The notes: generated from the sequence alone by a model not told the origin. 32,951 bases of DNA from an uncultured Acidimicrobiaceae bacterium (GCA_903919455.1 CAIXIJ010000119.1:1-32951), one strand, 5' to 3'; positions 7,457 to 15,627 are shown, counted from the stretch's first letter. Made by a program: numbers and translations.

Positions 7457-8218
7457 TCAGGTGGTGGGGGTAGCCGCAGCGGTGGTGTCGGTACCCGCTG
7501 GCGCTGTGGTGGGCGACACGGTGGTCGTAGTGGTGGCCGCCGCGGGGTTCGCGGTGCCCTGCTGGATGTCCATCACGTCGATCACGAAGGTGATGCTGGC
7601 CCCACCGGGAATGGAACCCTGGCCGGTATCGCCGTAGGCCAACGCCGCCGGGATATCGAGCTGGATCTGGCTGCCCTTCTTGGCGCCCAGCAGGCCTTGC
7701 TCCCAGCCGGGGATGACGCTGCCCGCACCCAGGGTGATGGTGAACGGCTCGCCACGGTCGTAGCTGTTGTCGAACGCCGTGCCGTCCTTCGACAGCACAC
7801 CGATGTAGTGGACACTGATGACGTCGCAGTTCTTCGCGCCTTCGCCGGTGCCTTCCTTCAGCACGGTGGTCTTCAGTTCGGTGACATCGGCGCCAGGCTG
7901 CTTCACCGTGGGCTTGGCTGGCACGGTAGACGTGGTGGCGGTGGCGTTCGTGGTGGTGGTGGCCGGAGCAAGACACTTGGGCGCCACAGTGGTGGTGGTG
8001 GCACCAAGAAGGCCGCTGGTGCTGCTGGCCGAGCTGGTGGTGTTCTTGTCGTTTCCGCTGAACAGATACACGCCGCCGACGAGCGCCACGACGGCGATCA
8101 CGGCGATGACGACGCGCATCACGACCTTCTTCGACTTCTCCTTGCGCTGCTCCTTGGCGAGCTCTTGGAGACGGATTTGGCGGTTGGCCTTCTGACGTTC
8201 GCGTTTGGGGGTGCCCAC
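7457..8218 (-). CDS. Membrane-anchored FKBP-type peptidyl-prolyl cis-trans isomerase
   Basis: The 253-residue protein starts with a Lys/Arg-rich cytoplasmic segment (1-31), then one transmembrane helix (about 32-54). A Thr/Ser/Ala-rich linker (55-115) leads to an FKBP domain (about 115-220) and a second Thr/Ala/Pro-rich tail. FKBP signatures are VHYIGVLSKDGTAFDNSYDR (136-155), VIPGWEQGL (168-176), AYG (194-196) and FVIDVMDI (211-218). It should catalyse proline isomerisation on the outer face of the membrane, helping exported proteins fold. GTG 8218 is supported by TAGCCT (8233-8228) 9 nt upstream. The Thr-rich linkers may be glycosylated. It is divergent from the PilZ protein. Confidence 0.92.
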   Translation of the reverse strand: MGTPKRERQKANRQIRLQELAKEQRKEKSKKVVMRVVIAVIAVVALVGGVYLFSGNDKNTTSSASSTSGLLGATTTTVAPKCLAPATTTTNATATTSTVPAKPTVKQPGADVTELKTTVLKEGTGEGAKNCDVISVHYIGVLSKDGTAFDNSYDRGEPFTITLGAGSVIPGWEQGLLGAKKGSQIQLDIPAALAYGDTGQGSIPGGASITFVIDVMDIQQGTANPAAATTTTTVSPTTAPAGTDTTAAATPTT

Positions 8219-8377
8219 GAGAAAGGGAGGCTATCCGACGCACGCCCTGTCCGTACCTTCGCTCGCCACGACCTCAAGTTCACGCTGCGTGGCGCCGATG
8301 AAGCATTACAGACGTTGGAGCGAAGGACGCTCGGCGGCGTCGCCCCAATCGGGGTGCGGGTTCATCTGAGGAACGGG

Positions 8378-10474
8378 ATGGGTATGAGGAGGAACGAGCA
8401 TGTCGGCGCAAGGGCGCTGGCGGTGACGGGTCTGCTGGGTGGCGTCGCCTACCTGGTGTGGCGTCTCGCGTCATCCATGCATGGTTCGCCGTTTTGGTTG
8501 GCCACACCGTTCTATGTAGTGGAGACCATCGGGTTCCTGGCCACGGCCCTATTGGTGTGGGCGTTGTGGCCTGCGCCGGTCATGGGTCGCGAAAATTCGG
8601 TAGATCACTACGCCGCTAGGGCGGATGCCGTGGTGCGGGTGCACGGCCACTCCTTGCAGGACCTCCGCGCCACGATGTTGGCGCTGCAGCACGTGGCCGG
8701 CGTGGACGACGTTGTGATCGTGGACATCGACGGTCGACCTGAGGTGGCCAGAATGGCCGTCGAGTTCCAGGCCATCTACGCAGCCACCGACCCGAGCGAC
8801 CGCAATGGCATGAGCGTGATGGCATCGGCCGTGCGCGCACGGCAGTTCCTGCTGCTCGATGCGGGTGACGTACCCACCTCCGACATCGTCACTCGCCTGG
8901 CCCCAGACCTGGCCGACCCGACCGTGGCAGTGGTGCAGGGCCTCGGTGTGTCGGTGGCCGACGACTCCCCCGAGCACGGACCTGACCGTCGGCACGAGTT
9001 GATCTTCGAACGCAGTTCACTGAACCCGGCCCTCGGTCGGCGTGGTGCGGCCATCTGGCTCGGCTCCGGTGCGCTGATTCGCGTGGATGCCCTTCGTGGG
9101 TTGCCGATCGATCTGCGCAGCAACGTGGAAGCCTGCTGGTCGGCCACTTCGGCGCTGCATACCGCAGGTTGGAAGGTGACTGCGCCGGCGGGTGCACCCG
9201 TGCTTGCCTTCCGCGACCTTCGCGACGCTCGTACCGTGTACGACGACCGCGTGTATCGCGTTCGTGCCGCTCGCGAGATGGTGTTCGGCCCGCATGGAGT
9301 GATGCGCCCCGGGGTGAGCGGCCTCACCCATCGTCTTGCCGCGCTGGCGTGGTGTGTACGTCCGCTGTCGAGCATTCGTCGCGTGGCGTTCATCGCGCTG
9401 CTCTGCGCCGCCCTCCTCGCCGGCGAGGCACCGTTCAGTGGCAGCGTGACCGCTATGGCCGTGCTGTGGCTGCCCTACTTCGCGTACACCTCGTTGGGGG
9501 TGTGCCTGCTGAGCGGATGGACGTTGCGCCCAGGCGACCGTGCTCGCTGGTCGCTGCACAACATCGGTGCCACGCTGCGCAGTTCGCTGGACCCGGCGAC
9601 CGCTCCGGAGCGGCCGCCGATCGTGAACCTGCCCGCCAGTCAGTACGGCGCCAGCCTGGTCGCTGCGGTCGTCGTTCTCAGCGTGGTGCTCTTGCTACGT
9701 GGCCTCAGCGATCGCTTCACCCACTCCATGGGCGTGCTGCCGCAATCGGCGCTGCTGGCCATGGTGGCCGTCAGCCTGTGGCTGCTCGGCCTGTCGTTGG
9801 ACCTGCTCCGCGTATTGGGTCGCAAGGCGCATGCTCGCCGAGCTACCCGTGTGGGCGCTGCGCTGTCGGCTGGTTTTGGCGACCGTGCCGTGTCCATCCT
9901 CGACCTCACATCGCTCGGCGCTGGTGCCGTGTGCCTCGACCGCTTCGAGATCGGTGAGCGGGCACTCCTGCAGACATCCATCCCTACGCGAACGGGTGTG
10001 ACCAGCGTGCAACTGACGGCGGTGGTGCGCAATGCGACCCGACTGCCATACGGGGAATGGCGTCTCGGATTGGAGTTCGAATCCATCGACGATGCCAGTG
10101 CGAACGCGTTCGCTGAGTACTGCTTGATCGAGCCGGTGTGGGAGCAACTGGGCGTCATGCCCGACACGTCGATTACCGAATCGCGTCCACTGATGAGCCG
10201 CGGTGGCGTAGAGCCGACATCGAGAGTCGGCCGCATGGTGCTGCGGGCTGTTGCGCTGCTGGCCCTCGTGGGTGCTGTGGCCAGCTCTCTCCCGGCGCAG
10301 GCCGAAGCCGCTGCGGTGAGCCCACGCTGGACCGACACGCTGATCCGAGCGAGCGAGACGTCGGACCAGCGCGTCCGGGTCACGCTGTCGCTGGCGGTAC
10401 TGGGGATTTCCGGCATCATCGCCGTCAGCATGTTGGTGGGGTTGCACCGGCCGCGTCGCGCTGCGGACGTGTGA
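8378..10474 (+). CDS. Cellulose-synthase-like membrane protein with degenerate GT2 domain and C-terminal PilZ domain
   Basis: The protein has 698 residues. Two N-terminal helices (about 12-31, 41-64) precede a GT2-like domain (about 80-300), then four helices (about 334-350, 356-380, 425-441, 457-480), a PilZ domain (about 484-585) and two more hydrophobic segments (about 619-640, 667-689). DAGD (161-164) stands at the DxD position, but the TED motif and QxxRW motif expected of cellulose synthases are not seen (SNVEACW and YRVRAAREM stand in their places). The PilZ motifs are kept: RxxxR at Arg487-Arg491 and DLTSLG (509-514), with Thr for Ser. It probably binds c-di-GMP but may not polymerise sugar. 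GAGGA at 8368-8372 sits 5 nt before ATG 8378; GTG 8354 is an alternative. The frame is open far upstream, antisense to the FKBP gene. Confidence 0.85.
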   Translation: MGMRRNEHVGARALAVTGLLGGVAYLVWRLASSMHGSPFWLATPFYVVETIGFLATALLVWALWPAPVMGRENSVDHYAARADAVVRVHGHSLQDLRATMLALQHVAGVDDVVIVDIDGRPEVARMAVEFQAIYAATDPSDRNGMSVMASAVRARQFLLLDAGDVPTSDIVTRLAPDLADPTVAVVQGLGVSVADDSPEHGPDRRHELIFERSSLNPALGRRGAAIWLGSGALIRVDALRGLPIDLRSNVEACWSATSALHTAGWKVTAPAGAPVLAFRDLRDARTVYDDRVYRVRAAREMVFGPHGVMRPGVSGLTHRLAALAWCVRPLSSIRRVAFIALLCAALLAGEAPFSGSVTAMAVLWLPYFAYTSLGVCLLSGWTLRPGDRARWSLHNIGATLRSSLDPATAPERPPIVNLPASQYGASLVAAVVVLSVVLLLRGLSDRFTHSMGVLPQSALLAMVAVSLWLLGLSLDLLRVLGRKAHARRATRVGAALSAGFGDRAVSILDLTSLGAGAVCLDRFEIGERALLQTSIPTRTGVTSVQLTAVVRNATRLPYGEWRLGLEFESIDDASANAFAEYCLIEPVWEQLGVMPDTSITESRPLMSRGGVEPTSRVGRMVLRAVALLALVGAVASSLPAQAEAAAVSPRWTDTLIRASETSDQRVRVTLSLAVLGISGIIAVSMLVGLHRPRRAADV

Positions 10475-10482
10475 TCGACGAC

Positions 10483-11094
10483 TCAGTCGTCGTTGGGGTC
10501 GTCGTCACCAGACTTGGCGATGAGATACCCGATCGCCCGCTCGGCCTTCGGGTAGCGATGCACCAACTTCCAGAAATCGGGTCCGTGCCCGCGCACCTCC
10601 AGGTGGCACAGTTCGTGCACGATCACGTAGTCGATCACCCAGTCGGGGAACGCCACGAGGCGGTTCGAGATGCGGATGGCGCCCGTGCTGATGGTGCACG
10701 AACCCCACCGGGTGGTCATGTCGTCGGCCCATCGAATCTCGCGCGGACGCGGCAGTTCATGACGCCGTGCCAACGTGTTGGCGCGCTCGGTGAGATCGAT
10801 GCGGTCGCTGGAGTGTTTGCGCAGGAAGCTGGCCGTCATCTTGGCCACCCAGTGCTCTTCCTCTGCGGCGCTCATCCACGAGGGCACGGCGATGCGCAAG
10901 ACGCCGCCGCGCAGTTCCGCACCCACGGTGCGTTTGCGTTTCGCAGAGCGCCGAACCTCGACGGTGAACGGCTGGTCGTTGTCGGTGACCAGCTCCGGCT
11001 CGTCGTCGAACTCAATGGTTGCTGGTGGCCGCGACGGTGCCGCAGCCGGCTCCGGATCCATGTCGAACAGGGTCGGGCGCAGCTCGTCGTGCAT
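10483..11094 (-). CDS. YgjP/WLM-type zinc metallopeptidase (DUF45)
   Basis: This 203-residue protein has an acidic, Pro-rich N-terminal 45 residues, then a YgjP domain. The zinc motif HELCHLEVRGHGPDFW puts His160, Glu161 and His164 in HExxH, with His170 as the likely third ligand. TRWGSC (128-133), diagnostic for the family, precedes it, and the C-terminal region keeps the KAERAIGYL helix. It is predicted to be cytoplasmic; physiological substrates of the family are unknown. It follows the histidine phosphatase after 12 bp with a GAGGG 9 nt before ATG 11094, so the two form an operon. It converges on the PilZ gene with 8 bp between stops. Confidence 0.9.
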   Translation of the reverse strand: MHDELRPTLFDMDPEPAAAPSRPPATIEFDDEPELVTDNDQPFTVEVRRSAKRKRTVGAELRGGVLRIAVPSWMSAAEEEHWVAKMTASFLRKHSSDRIDLTERANTLARRHELPRPREIRWADDMTTRWGSCTISTGAIRISNRLVAFPDWVIDYVIVHELCHLEVRGHGPDFWKLVHRYPKAERAIGYLIAKSGDDDPNDD

Positions 11095-11106
11095 CGTGTC
11101 GTGCCC

Positions 11107-11715
11107 TCAGAGCGTGTTGCGGAAGGCGGATGGTTCGACCAGTTGCACTTGCTCGCCGATGGCCACCCGGCCATCCGAGTGCACGATCAGCCACGTGCCG
11201 CTGAGGTTCGGAAAGCGCACCTCGAGATGGCCGAGTACGTGGCACAGCGTTCGGATGAGTCCGGCGTGGGTGACCACCAACACCTCACCACCCGGCGACG
11301 CCATGGCGATGTCGTTGCATGCCTGCACGGCTCGGGCCACCACGGCCTCGGGTTCCTCGGCGCCTTCGGGCCGGCGTTGCTCGGTCAGGTACCCGGGCCA
11401 ACCCGCCTCGATCTCGGCCACGGTGAGCCCCTGCCACGGGCCGAACGCTGCTTCCATCAGACCGGGGTGCAGTTGCACCGGACCCACCCCAATGTGTTCC
11501 GCGATCACGGCCGCCGTGTGCGCGGCGCGCTGCAGGGTGCTGGCCCACACGGCATCGAAGGTGCCCAACTGCTCGGCCGCGGCAACAGCCTGCAGCAGGC
11601 CGGTCTCGGTGAGCGGCGGATCCTCCTGGCCCTGCCAGCGGCCGGACGCGTTCCACTCGCTCTCCCCATGGCGCAGCGCGAGGATGCGCGTGACGGGCTG
11701 GTGGCTGGTGGTCAT
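11107..11715 (-). CDS. Histidine phosphatase (phosphoglycerate-mutase-like)
   Basis: The 202-residue protein carries the phosphohistidine motif LRHGESEWN at residues 14-22, the second arginine region WASTLQRAAHTA, an acidic region EAAFGPWQGLT, and VVTHAGLIR with the second catalytic histidine. It dephosphorylates small phosphate esters; the substrate is not readable. The first reading of the frame goes up to 11946, over the MoaD-like gene. ATG 11715 is chosen because TACCCT (11728-11723) lies 7 nt upstream; ATG 11739 is possible. In mycobacteria a phosphoglycerate-mutase-like gene is also found near mshA, but here the order differs. It is divergent from the MoaD-like gene, 51 bp apart. Confidence 0.88.
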   Translation of the reverse strand: MTTSHQPVTRILALRHGESEWNASGRWQGQEDPPLTETGLLQAVAAAEQLGTFDAVWASTLQRAAHTAAVIAEHIGVGPVQLHPGLMEAAFGPWQGLTVAEIEAGWPGYLTEQRRPEGAEEPEAVVARAVQACNDIAMASPGGEVLVVTHAGLIRTLCHVLGHLEVRFPNLSGTWLIVHSDGRVAIGEQVQLVEPSAFRNTL

Positions 11716-11766
11716 CGCCCGGAGGGTAGCCGTCGACATTGCGAGGTGCCCACTACGCTGCTCCGC
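11716..11766. promoter_or_regulatory. Divergent leaderless promoters for histidine phosphatase and MoaD-like gene
   Basis: Minus strand: TACCCT (11728-11723), 7 nt, ATG 11715. Plus strand: TACGCT (11754-11759), 7 nt, ATG 11767. Both -10 elements fit in 51 bp, so the two units compete for or share polymerase and any regulator. Confidence 0.5.
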
Positions 11767-12009
11767 ATGGCAACGCTCCGTCTGTTTGCTGCTGCCCGCG
11801 AGGCAGCGGGTACCGGCAGTACGGAGACCCATGCGGGCACCGTGGGCGAGGTGTTGGCCGAAGCGGAGTCCCGGTTCGGGCCCGACTTTCGCGCCGTGCT
11901 GCAAAGCTGTCGGGTGTGGTTGAACGGCGAACCCGCCGAGATGCATATGGCCGTGACGGGAAATGACGAGGTGGCGGTCCTGCCACCCGTGAGTGGAGGT
12001 TTCGAATGA
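11767..12009 (+). CDS. MoaD/ThiS-like ubiquitin-fold sulfur carrier with a GG-Phe-Glu tail
   Basis: It encodes 80 residues from ATG 11767; the longer upstream frame is antisense to the histidine phosphatase. The N-terminus ATLRLFAAAREAAGT is typical of MoaD, as are VWLNGEPAE and the final LPPVSGG. Sulfur carriers of this fold normally end exactly at Gly-Gly, which is adenylated and turned into a thiocarboxylate. Here two residues (Phe-Glu) follow. Activation would need them to be removed, as is known for QbsE-type carriers trimmed by a JAMM protease. The extra codons create an ATGA overlap with the next gene. It probably serves molybdopterin or cysteine/thiamine sulfur transfer; no partner enzyme is in the window. 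Confidence 0.75.
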   Translation: MATLRLFAAAREAAGTGSTETHAGTVGEVLAEAESRFGPDFRAVLQSCRVWLNGEPAEMHMAVTGNDEVAVLPPVSGGFE

Positions 12010-12515
12010 GCACGAACGAGTTCGACCCGCGTCAGTTGCCGCTCGACGAGCTGCGCTCCTTGCGTGCTGGCCTGCAGCACGACGACGACGCCGTCAGCTA
12101 TGTGCGTCGCCTCGCCCAAGCCCGGCTCGACCTCGCACGCGCCGAACTGCGCAACCGCGCGGCCACCGAGGATGTGAGCAGCATCACGGGTGAGTTGCCG
12201 TCGATTCTCAGTTCGCAACTCACCGGCGGCCCGGCTCGTCCGCCGCGCCCAGCCGACGATTTCAGCGAGCATCCACTTGCGTTGCAGTTGGAAGACCTGT
12301 GCTCCGATGCCGGAAGCGCCGACCTCGGTTCGATGTCGCTCGATCAACTCGCTAGCTACATCGCCGCATTGCACGAGTTCGAGCAGGCGCGCTCCGTCGA
12401 GCGCAAGGAACTGTTCTCGCGCATCGATGCGCTCAGCGCCGAGCTCGTGCGCCGTTACCGCGATGGCGAAGCCAACGTCGACGGCCTGCTCGGCGACGAC
12501 GACACCGCCGACTGA
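12006..12515 (+). CDS. RsiG-like c-di-GMP-responsive anti-sigma factor candidate
   Basis: This 169-residue acidic, mostly helical protein begins in the stop codon of the MoaD-like gene (ATGA). Streptomyces RsiG binds c-di-GMP through two helices carrying E(X)3S(X)2R(X)3Q(X)3D and then holds the sigma factor WhiG. Helix 1 here reads Ser31, Arg34, Gln38, Asp42 with Asp27 in the Glu place (SYVRRLAQARLD). Helix 2 reads Glu126, Ser130, Arg133, Asp141, with Phe137 in the Gln place. The following LDLARAEL also fits the family. A disordered Pro/Ala-rich linker (72-88) separates them. This is motif recognition by eye; no WhiG/FliA gene is in the window to confirm a partner. If right, it would tie c-di-GMP to transcription. 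Confidence 0.65.
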   Translation: MSTNEFDPRQLPLDELRSLRAGLQHDDDAVSYVRRLAQARLDLARAELRNRAATEDVSSITGELPSILSSQLTGGPARPPRPADDFSEHPLALQLEDLCSDAGSADLGSMSLDQLASYIAALHEFEQARSVERKELFSRIDALSAELVRRYRDGEANVDGLLGDDDTAD

Positions 12516-12517
12516 AC

Positions 12518-13732
12518 CTAGGAGTGGTGTGTCGCGTCGGGGTGTGACCGTCTGCGCAGTACCGCGAACGCCAACACGCCGCTGAGCACCGATGCCAGCA
12601 GGATGGCGATCTTGGCGTCGGCGAGGTGTTCTTCGTTCACCACACCATCGTCCACGAACGCCAACTCGGCGATGAACAGCGCCACGGTGAACCCGATACC
12701 GGCGGCGTTGCCAGCGCCCAGCAATTGGCGCCCGGTGGTGCCCTCGGGGAGATCAGCGGAGCCAGATCTGGTGGCGAGCCGGGAAGCCAGCAGCACACCG
12801 ATCGGTTTGCCGAGCACAAGGCCGGCTGCGATGCCCCAGAAGATGACCGAGCCAAAGGCCACTCGCATGCTGTGGCCGCTGACCTCGATACCGGCGTTAG
12901 CGAGCGCGAAGAGCGGCACGATCACGTAACTGCTCCACGGGTGCAAGCGGTGTTCGAGTTGCGGAATGCGCTCCACGGGAGCGAGCAACCCCATCACCAC
13001 GCCGGCGAGCGTGGGGTGGATGCCCGCTTCGTGCATGGCGAACCACATGATCACGCCGATGATGGCGTAGACCAGTACATAGGGCACGCCAGCCGTGCGC
13101 AAGAGCACGGTGACGCCGATGGCGGCGACGGCTCCGGCCAGCCAACCGAACGAGACGCCCGCTGAGTAGAACACCGCGATCACCACGATGGCGCCGATGT
13201 CGTCGACCACGGCGAGGCCGAGCAGGAACGCGCGCAACGATGCCGGGGCGCCAGTTCCGACCAGGGCCATCACACCCACGGCCAGGGCGATGTCGGTGGC
13301 CATCGGGACACCCCACCCCTTGGCGGCGCTGCCACCAGCGATGGCCAGGTAGAGCAACGCCGGCACGATCATGCCGCCGATCGCAGCTGCCACCGGCAGG
13401 GCGGCCGCCCGCCGTCCGGCGAGGTGCCCGCTGGTGAGTTCCCGCTTGATCTCAAGGCCAACGACCAGAAAGAAGATGGTCATGAAGCCGTCGCTCACCC
13501 AGTGCTGGAGGTCGAGGTGCAGCGCATGGCTGCCCGACCCAACGTTGACGACGTGATGCCAGAAGTTGCGGTACGACGACCGCCACGGAGAGTTCGCCCA
13601 GACCAGCGCCACCACCGAAGCACCGATGAGGAGCGCCCCACCGGCAACTTCGGTGTGGAGGAACTCGACGAGAGGCGACAGCAGGCGCCGCACCGTGGAC
13701 TGGCGCTGTGCTCGGTCGGTCTCCTGGGCCAT
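12518..13732 (-). CDS. nhaA: NhaA-type Na+/H+ antiporter
   Basis: The 404-residue protein has about 12 transmembrane segments and clear NhaA signatures: FFLVVGLEIKRELTSG, PMATDIALAVG, the paired aspartates in LAVVDDIGAIVVIAVFY, and GNAAGIGFTVALFIAELAF near the end. It exports Na+ in exchange for protons, serving pH and sodium homeostasis. The frame extends to 13858, but that part is antisense to mshA; ATG 13732 (MAQETDRAQR) is the family-like start. It converges on the RsiG-like gene with 2 bp between the stop codons and is divergent from mshA. Together with the antiporter at 2315-3595, the window has two unrelated cation/proton exchangers. Confidence 0.95.
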   Translation of the reverse strand: MAQETDRAQRQSTVRRLLSPLVEFLHTEVAGGALLIGASVVALVWANSPWRSSYRNFWHHVVNVGSGSHALHLDLQHWVSDGFMTIFFLVVGLEIKRELTSGHLAGRRAAALPVAAAIGGMIVPALLYLAIAGGSAAKGWGVPMATDIALAVGVMALVGTGAPASLRAFLLGLAVVDDIGAIVVIAVFYSAGVSFGWLAGAVAAIGVTVLLRTAGVPYVLVYAIIGVIMWFAMHEAGIHPTLAGVVMGLLAPVERIPQLEHRLHPWSSYVIVPLFALANAGIEVSGHSMRVAFGSVIFWGIAAGLVLGKPIGVLLASRLATRSGSADLPEGTTGRQLLGAGNAAGIGFTVALFIAELAFVDDGVVNEEHLADAKIAILLASVLSGVLAFAVLRRRSHPDATHHS

Positions 13733-13818
13733 GCGGGTCGATTGTGGCACGCGGGTCCGCGCGGACTCCGCTCCTCCTCTGGGGAATGTTGACTGCACAG
13801 GTAGTGTTCTCACCCGTC

Positions 13819-15033
13819 GTGCAACGGGTTGCTGTGCTTTCGTTCCACACCTCGCCACTGGCTCAACCGGGCTCGGGCGACAGTGGCGGCATGAACGTCT
13901 ATGTGCGCGAGTTGTCGTCGGCGCTGGCGCAGGCCGGTGTGGAATGCACCACGTACACGCGGCGCACGTCGGCCGATCAGCCCGAGGTGGTGCAGGTCGA
14001 GCCCGGCCACCGTGTGGTGCACCTCACTGCCGGCGACTTCGATCTACCCAAAGAGGCCCTTCCCAGCGTGCTCGATGAGTTCGGCGATGCCGTGATGGAG
14101 CACATGCGCCGGCAGGCCCCTGTCGACGTGCTGCACGCCAACTACTTCCTCAGTGGCCTGGTGGCGCATCGCCTCAAGCACGAACTCGATCTTCCGTTCG
14201 TCAGCACGTTTCACACCCTGGCCAAGGTGAAGGCGGAGGGTGGCGACACCGAGAGCCAGTGGCGCCACGACGCAGAGGCCGACATCATTCGCTGTGCCGA
14301 TGCCATCTGCGTGAGCTGCACCGAAGAGGAAAACCAGTTCCGTCGGCTCTACGGCAACCCCCAGGCTCGCATCGAGATCGTGGCCCCAGGGGTGGAGCAC
14401 GCCTTCTTCGCCCCCGGTGAACGATCTGGGGCGCGTCGTGCGCTCGGCCTGCCGCTCGATGCCCCGGTGCTGCTGTTCGTGGGTCGCATCCAACCGCTCA
14501 AGGCACCCGATGTTGCGGTGCGTGCCCTCGCCGAACTCGGCCGACCCGATGCCATCCTGCTGGTCGTCGGTGGCGCCAGTGGATCCGAGGGAAGCACTGA
14601 AGAGCAACTGCTGCGCGACCTCGTGCAGGAACTCGGTCTCGCTGCGCAGGTGCGGTTCGTTCCGCCGCAGCCCCATCACATCCTGTCCACCTATTACCGT
14701 GCCGCCGATGCGGTGGTGGTGCCGAGCCGCAGTGAGAGCTTCGGCCTGGTGGCGCTGGAGGCTTCAGCCTGTGGCGTGCCGGTGGTGGCCAGTGGCGTGG
14801 GCGGTCTGCTGACGCTGGTGGATCACGGCGAGACCGGCTATCTGGTGCCCGACCGCGACCCAGCGGTCTTCGCCCACTACCTCCGCGAAATCATCGAACA
14901 CCCAAGCCACGCGGCTGCATTGGGTCGTCGGGGCGCCGACCGCGCGCGCCGGTACACGTGGAGCTTCGCTGCTGCCCGACTGCGTCGTTTGTACACCGAC
15001 CTCGGTGTGCGCGAGCGGGTGGCCTGCGGATGA
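13819..15033 (+). CDS. mshA: GT4 glycosyltransferase, MshA-like (mycothiol step 1)
   Basis: The 404-residue protein begins with RVAVLSFHTSPLAQPGSGDS, followed by GGMNVYVRELS, the MshA hallmark. It continues with a GT-B fold: VSTFHTLAKVK, APGVEHAFFAPG, LLFVGRIQPLKAPDVAVRAL and the donor-site motif SRSESFGLVALEASACGVPV. MshA joins UDP-GlcNAc to 1L-myo-inositol 1-phosphate, the first step to mycothiol, the actinobacterial thiol buffer. GTG 13819 gives the usual family N-terminus; ATG 13786 is an alternative adding 11 residues, and TAGTGT at 13802-13807 would then be internal. The YbjN gene overlaps its stop (ATGA), the same order as in mycobacteria, which supports the assignment. Confidence 0.87.
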   Translation: MQRVAVLSFHTSPLAQPGSGDSGGMNVYVRELSSALAQAGVECTTYTRRTSADQPEVVQVEPGHRVVHLTAGDFDLPKEALPSVLDEFGDAVMEHMRRQAPVDVLHANYFLSGLVAHRLKHELDLPFVSTFHTLAKVKAEGGDTESQWRHDAEADIIRCADAICVSCTEEENQFRRLYGNPQARIEIVAPGVEHAFFAPGERSGARRALGLPLDAPVLLFVGRIQPLKAPDVAVRALAELGRPDAILLVVGGASGSEGSTEEQLLRDLVQELGLAAQVRFVPPQPHHILSTYYRAADAVVVPSRSESFGLVALEASACGVPVVASGVGGLLTLVDHGETGYLVPDRDPAVFAHYLREIIEHPSHAAALGRRGADRARRYTWSFAAARLRRLYTDLGVRERVACG

Positions 15034-15497
15034 CCGACTACCACTTGCCGCCGTCGCTGCAGGAGTTCGAGACATCCATCACCGCGTGGCTGCACGGGTT
15101 CGCCAAGGGCAGCAACCTCTTCGAGGCCATCGACCGCGGAGAACCTGGCGATAGCAACGAGCCGCGCTGGTATGTACGCCTGCGCGGTGAAGAGAAGGAA
15201 CACATCACGGTGTGGCTCACACTGGGCCAACGCACCCTTCGCTATGAGGCGTACGTGTTGCCAGCCCCGCAGGAGAACGCTGCGGCCGTATACGAGATGG
15301 CGTTGCGGCGCAACGATCGTCTGGTGGGCGCTCACTTCGCCATCGGAGTGGAGGATGCGCTCTTCCTGCGCGGCGAACTGCCACTGACGGCGCTGAACGA
15401 AGCCGAACTGGATCGCGTGCTCGGGTCGCTGTATCAGTACGTGGAGTCCACGTTCCCAGCGCTGATTCGCCTCGCCTTCGCCAGCAAGTTCACCTGA
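15030..15497 (+). CDS. YbjN-domain protein downstream of mshA
   Basis: The 155-residue protein overlaps the mshA stop codon by four bases (ATGA), so it is translationally coupled. An alpha/beta pattern typical of YbjN/type III secretion chaperone-like folds is visible. It includes WYVRLRGEEKEHITVWLTLG and TLRYEAYVLPAPQENAAAVYE, then LRRNDRLVGAHFAIG and the final helix with LDRVLGSLYQYVEST. Members have no known enzymatic activity and are thought to bind other proteins. Mycobacteria also keep a YbjN gene after mshA, so a link with mycothiol synthesis or its regulation is plausible, but unproven. A perfect 14-bp hairpin follows. Confidence 0.82.
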   Translation: MTDYHLPPSLQEFETSITAWLHGFAKGSNLFEAIDRGEPGDSNEPRWYVRLRGEEKEHITVWLTLGQRTLRYEAYVLPAPQENAAAVYEMALRRNDRLVGAHFAIGVEDALFLRGELPLTALNEAELDRVLGSLYQYVESTFPALIRLAFASKFT

Positions 15498-15559
15498 CCT
15501 GCCCACTGGCTGGCGGAGGGAATTCTGCCGAAGTCGGTGCCTCGCTGTACCCAGTGAGA

Positions 15560-15602
15560 GCGGGTGGCCGGCAACGTCGGGGAAGTCGTGCCGGCCACCC
15601 GC
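15560..15602. terminator. Perfect 14-bp inverted repeat, probable mshA-ybjN terminator
   Basis: GCGGGTGGCCGGCA (15560-15573) pairs fully with 15589-15602 around a 15-nt loop. No T-run follows, as is common for GC-rich actinobacterial terminators. It ends 12 bp before the proC -10 hexamer. Confidence 0.55.
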
Positions 15603-15614
15603 CGTGCGCCGACG

Positions 15615-15627
15615 TAGCCTCTGGCGC
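15615..15627 (+). promoter_or_regulatory. -10 hexamer TAGCCT for proC, leaderless
   Basis: TAGCCT (15615-15620), 7-nt spacer, ATG 15628. It decides against an earlier in-frame start at 15604. Confidence 0.5.

Noticed and set aside
7169-8377. N-terminal extension of the PilZ protein to an 1101-residue frame
   Set aside because: The part before 8378 is antisense to the FKBP gene; GAGGA before ATG 8378 marks the start.
10138-11766. Long forward frame upstream of the MoaD-like gene
   Set aside because: It is antisense to two well-supported minus-strand genes (YgjP and histidine phosphatase).
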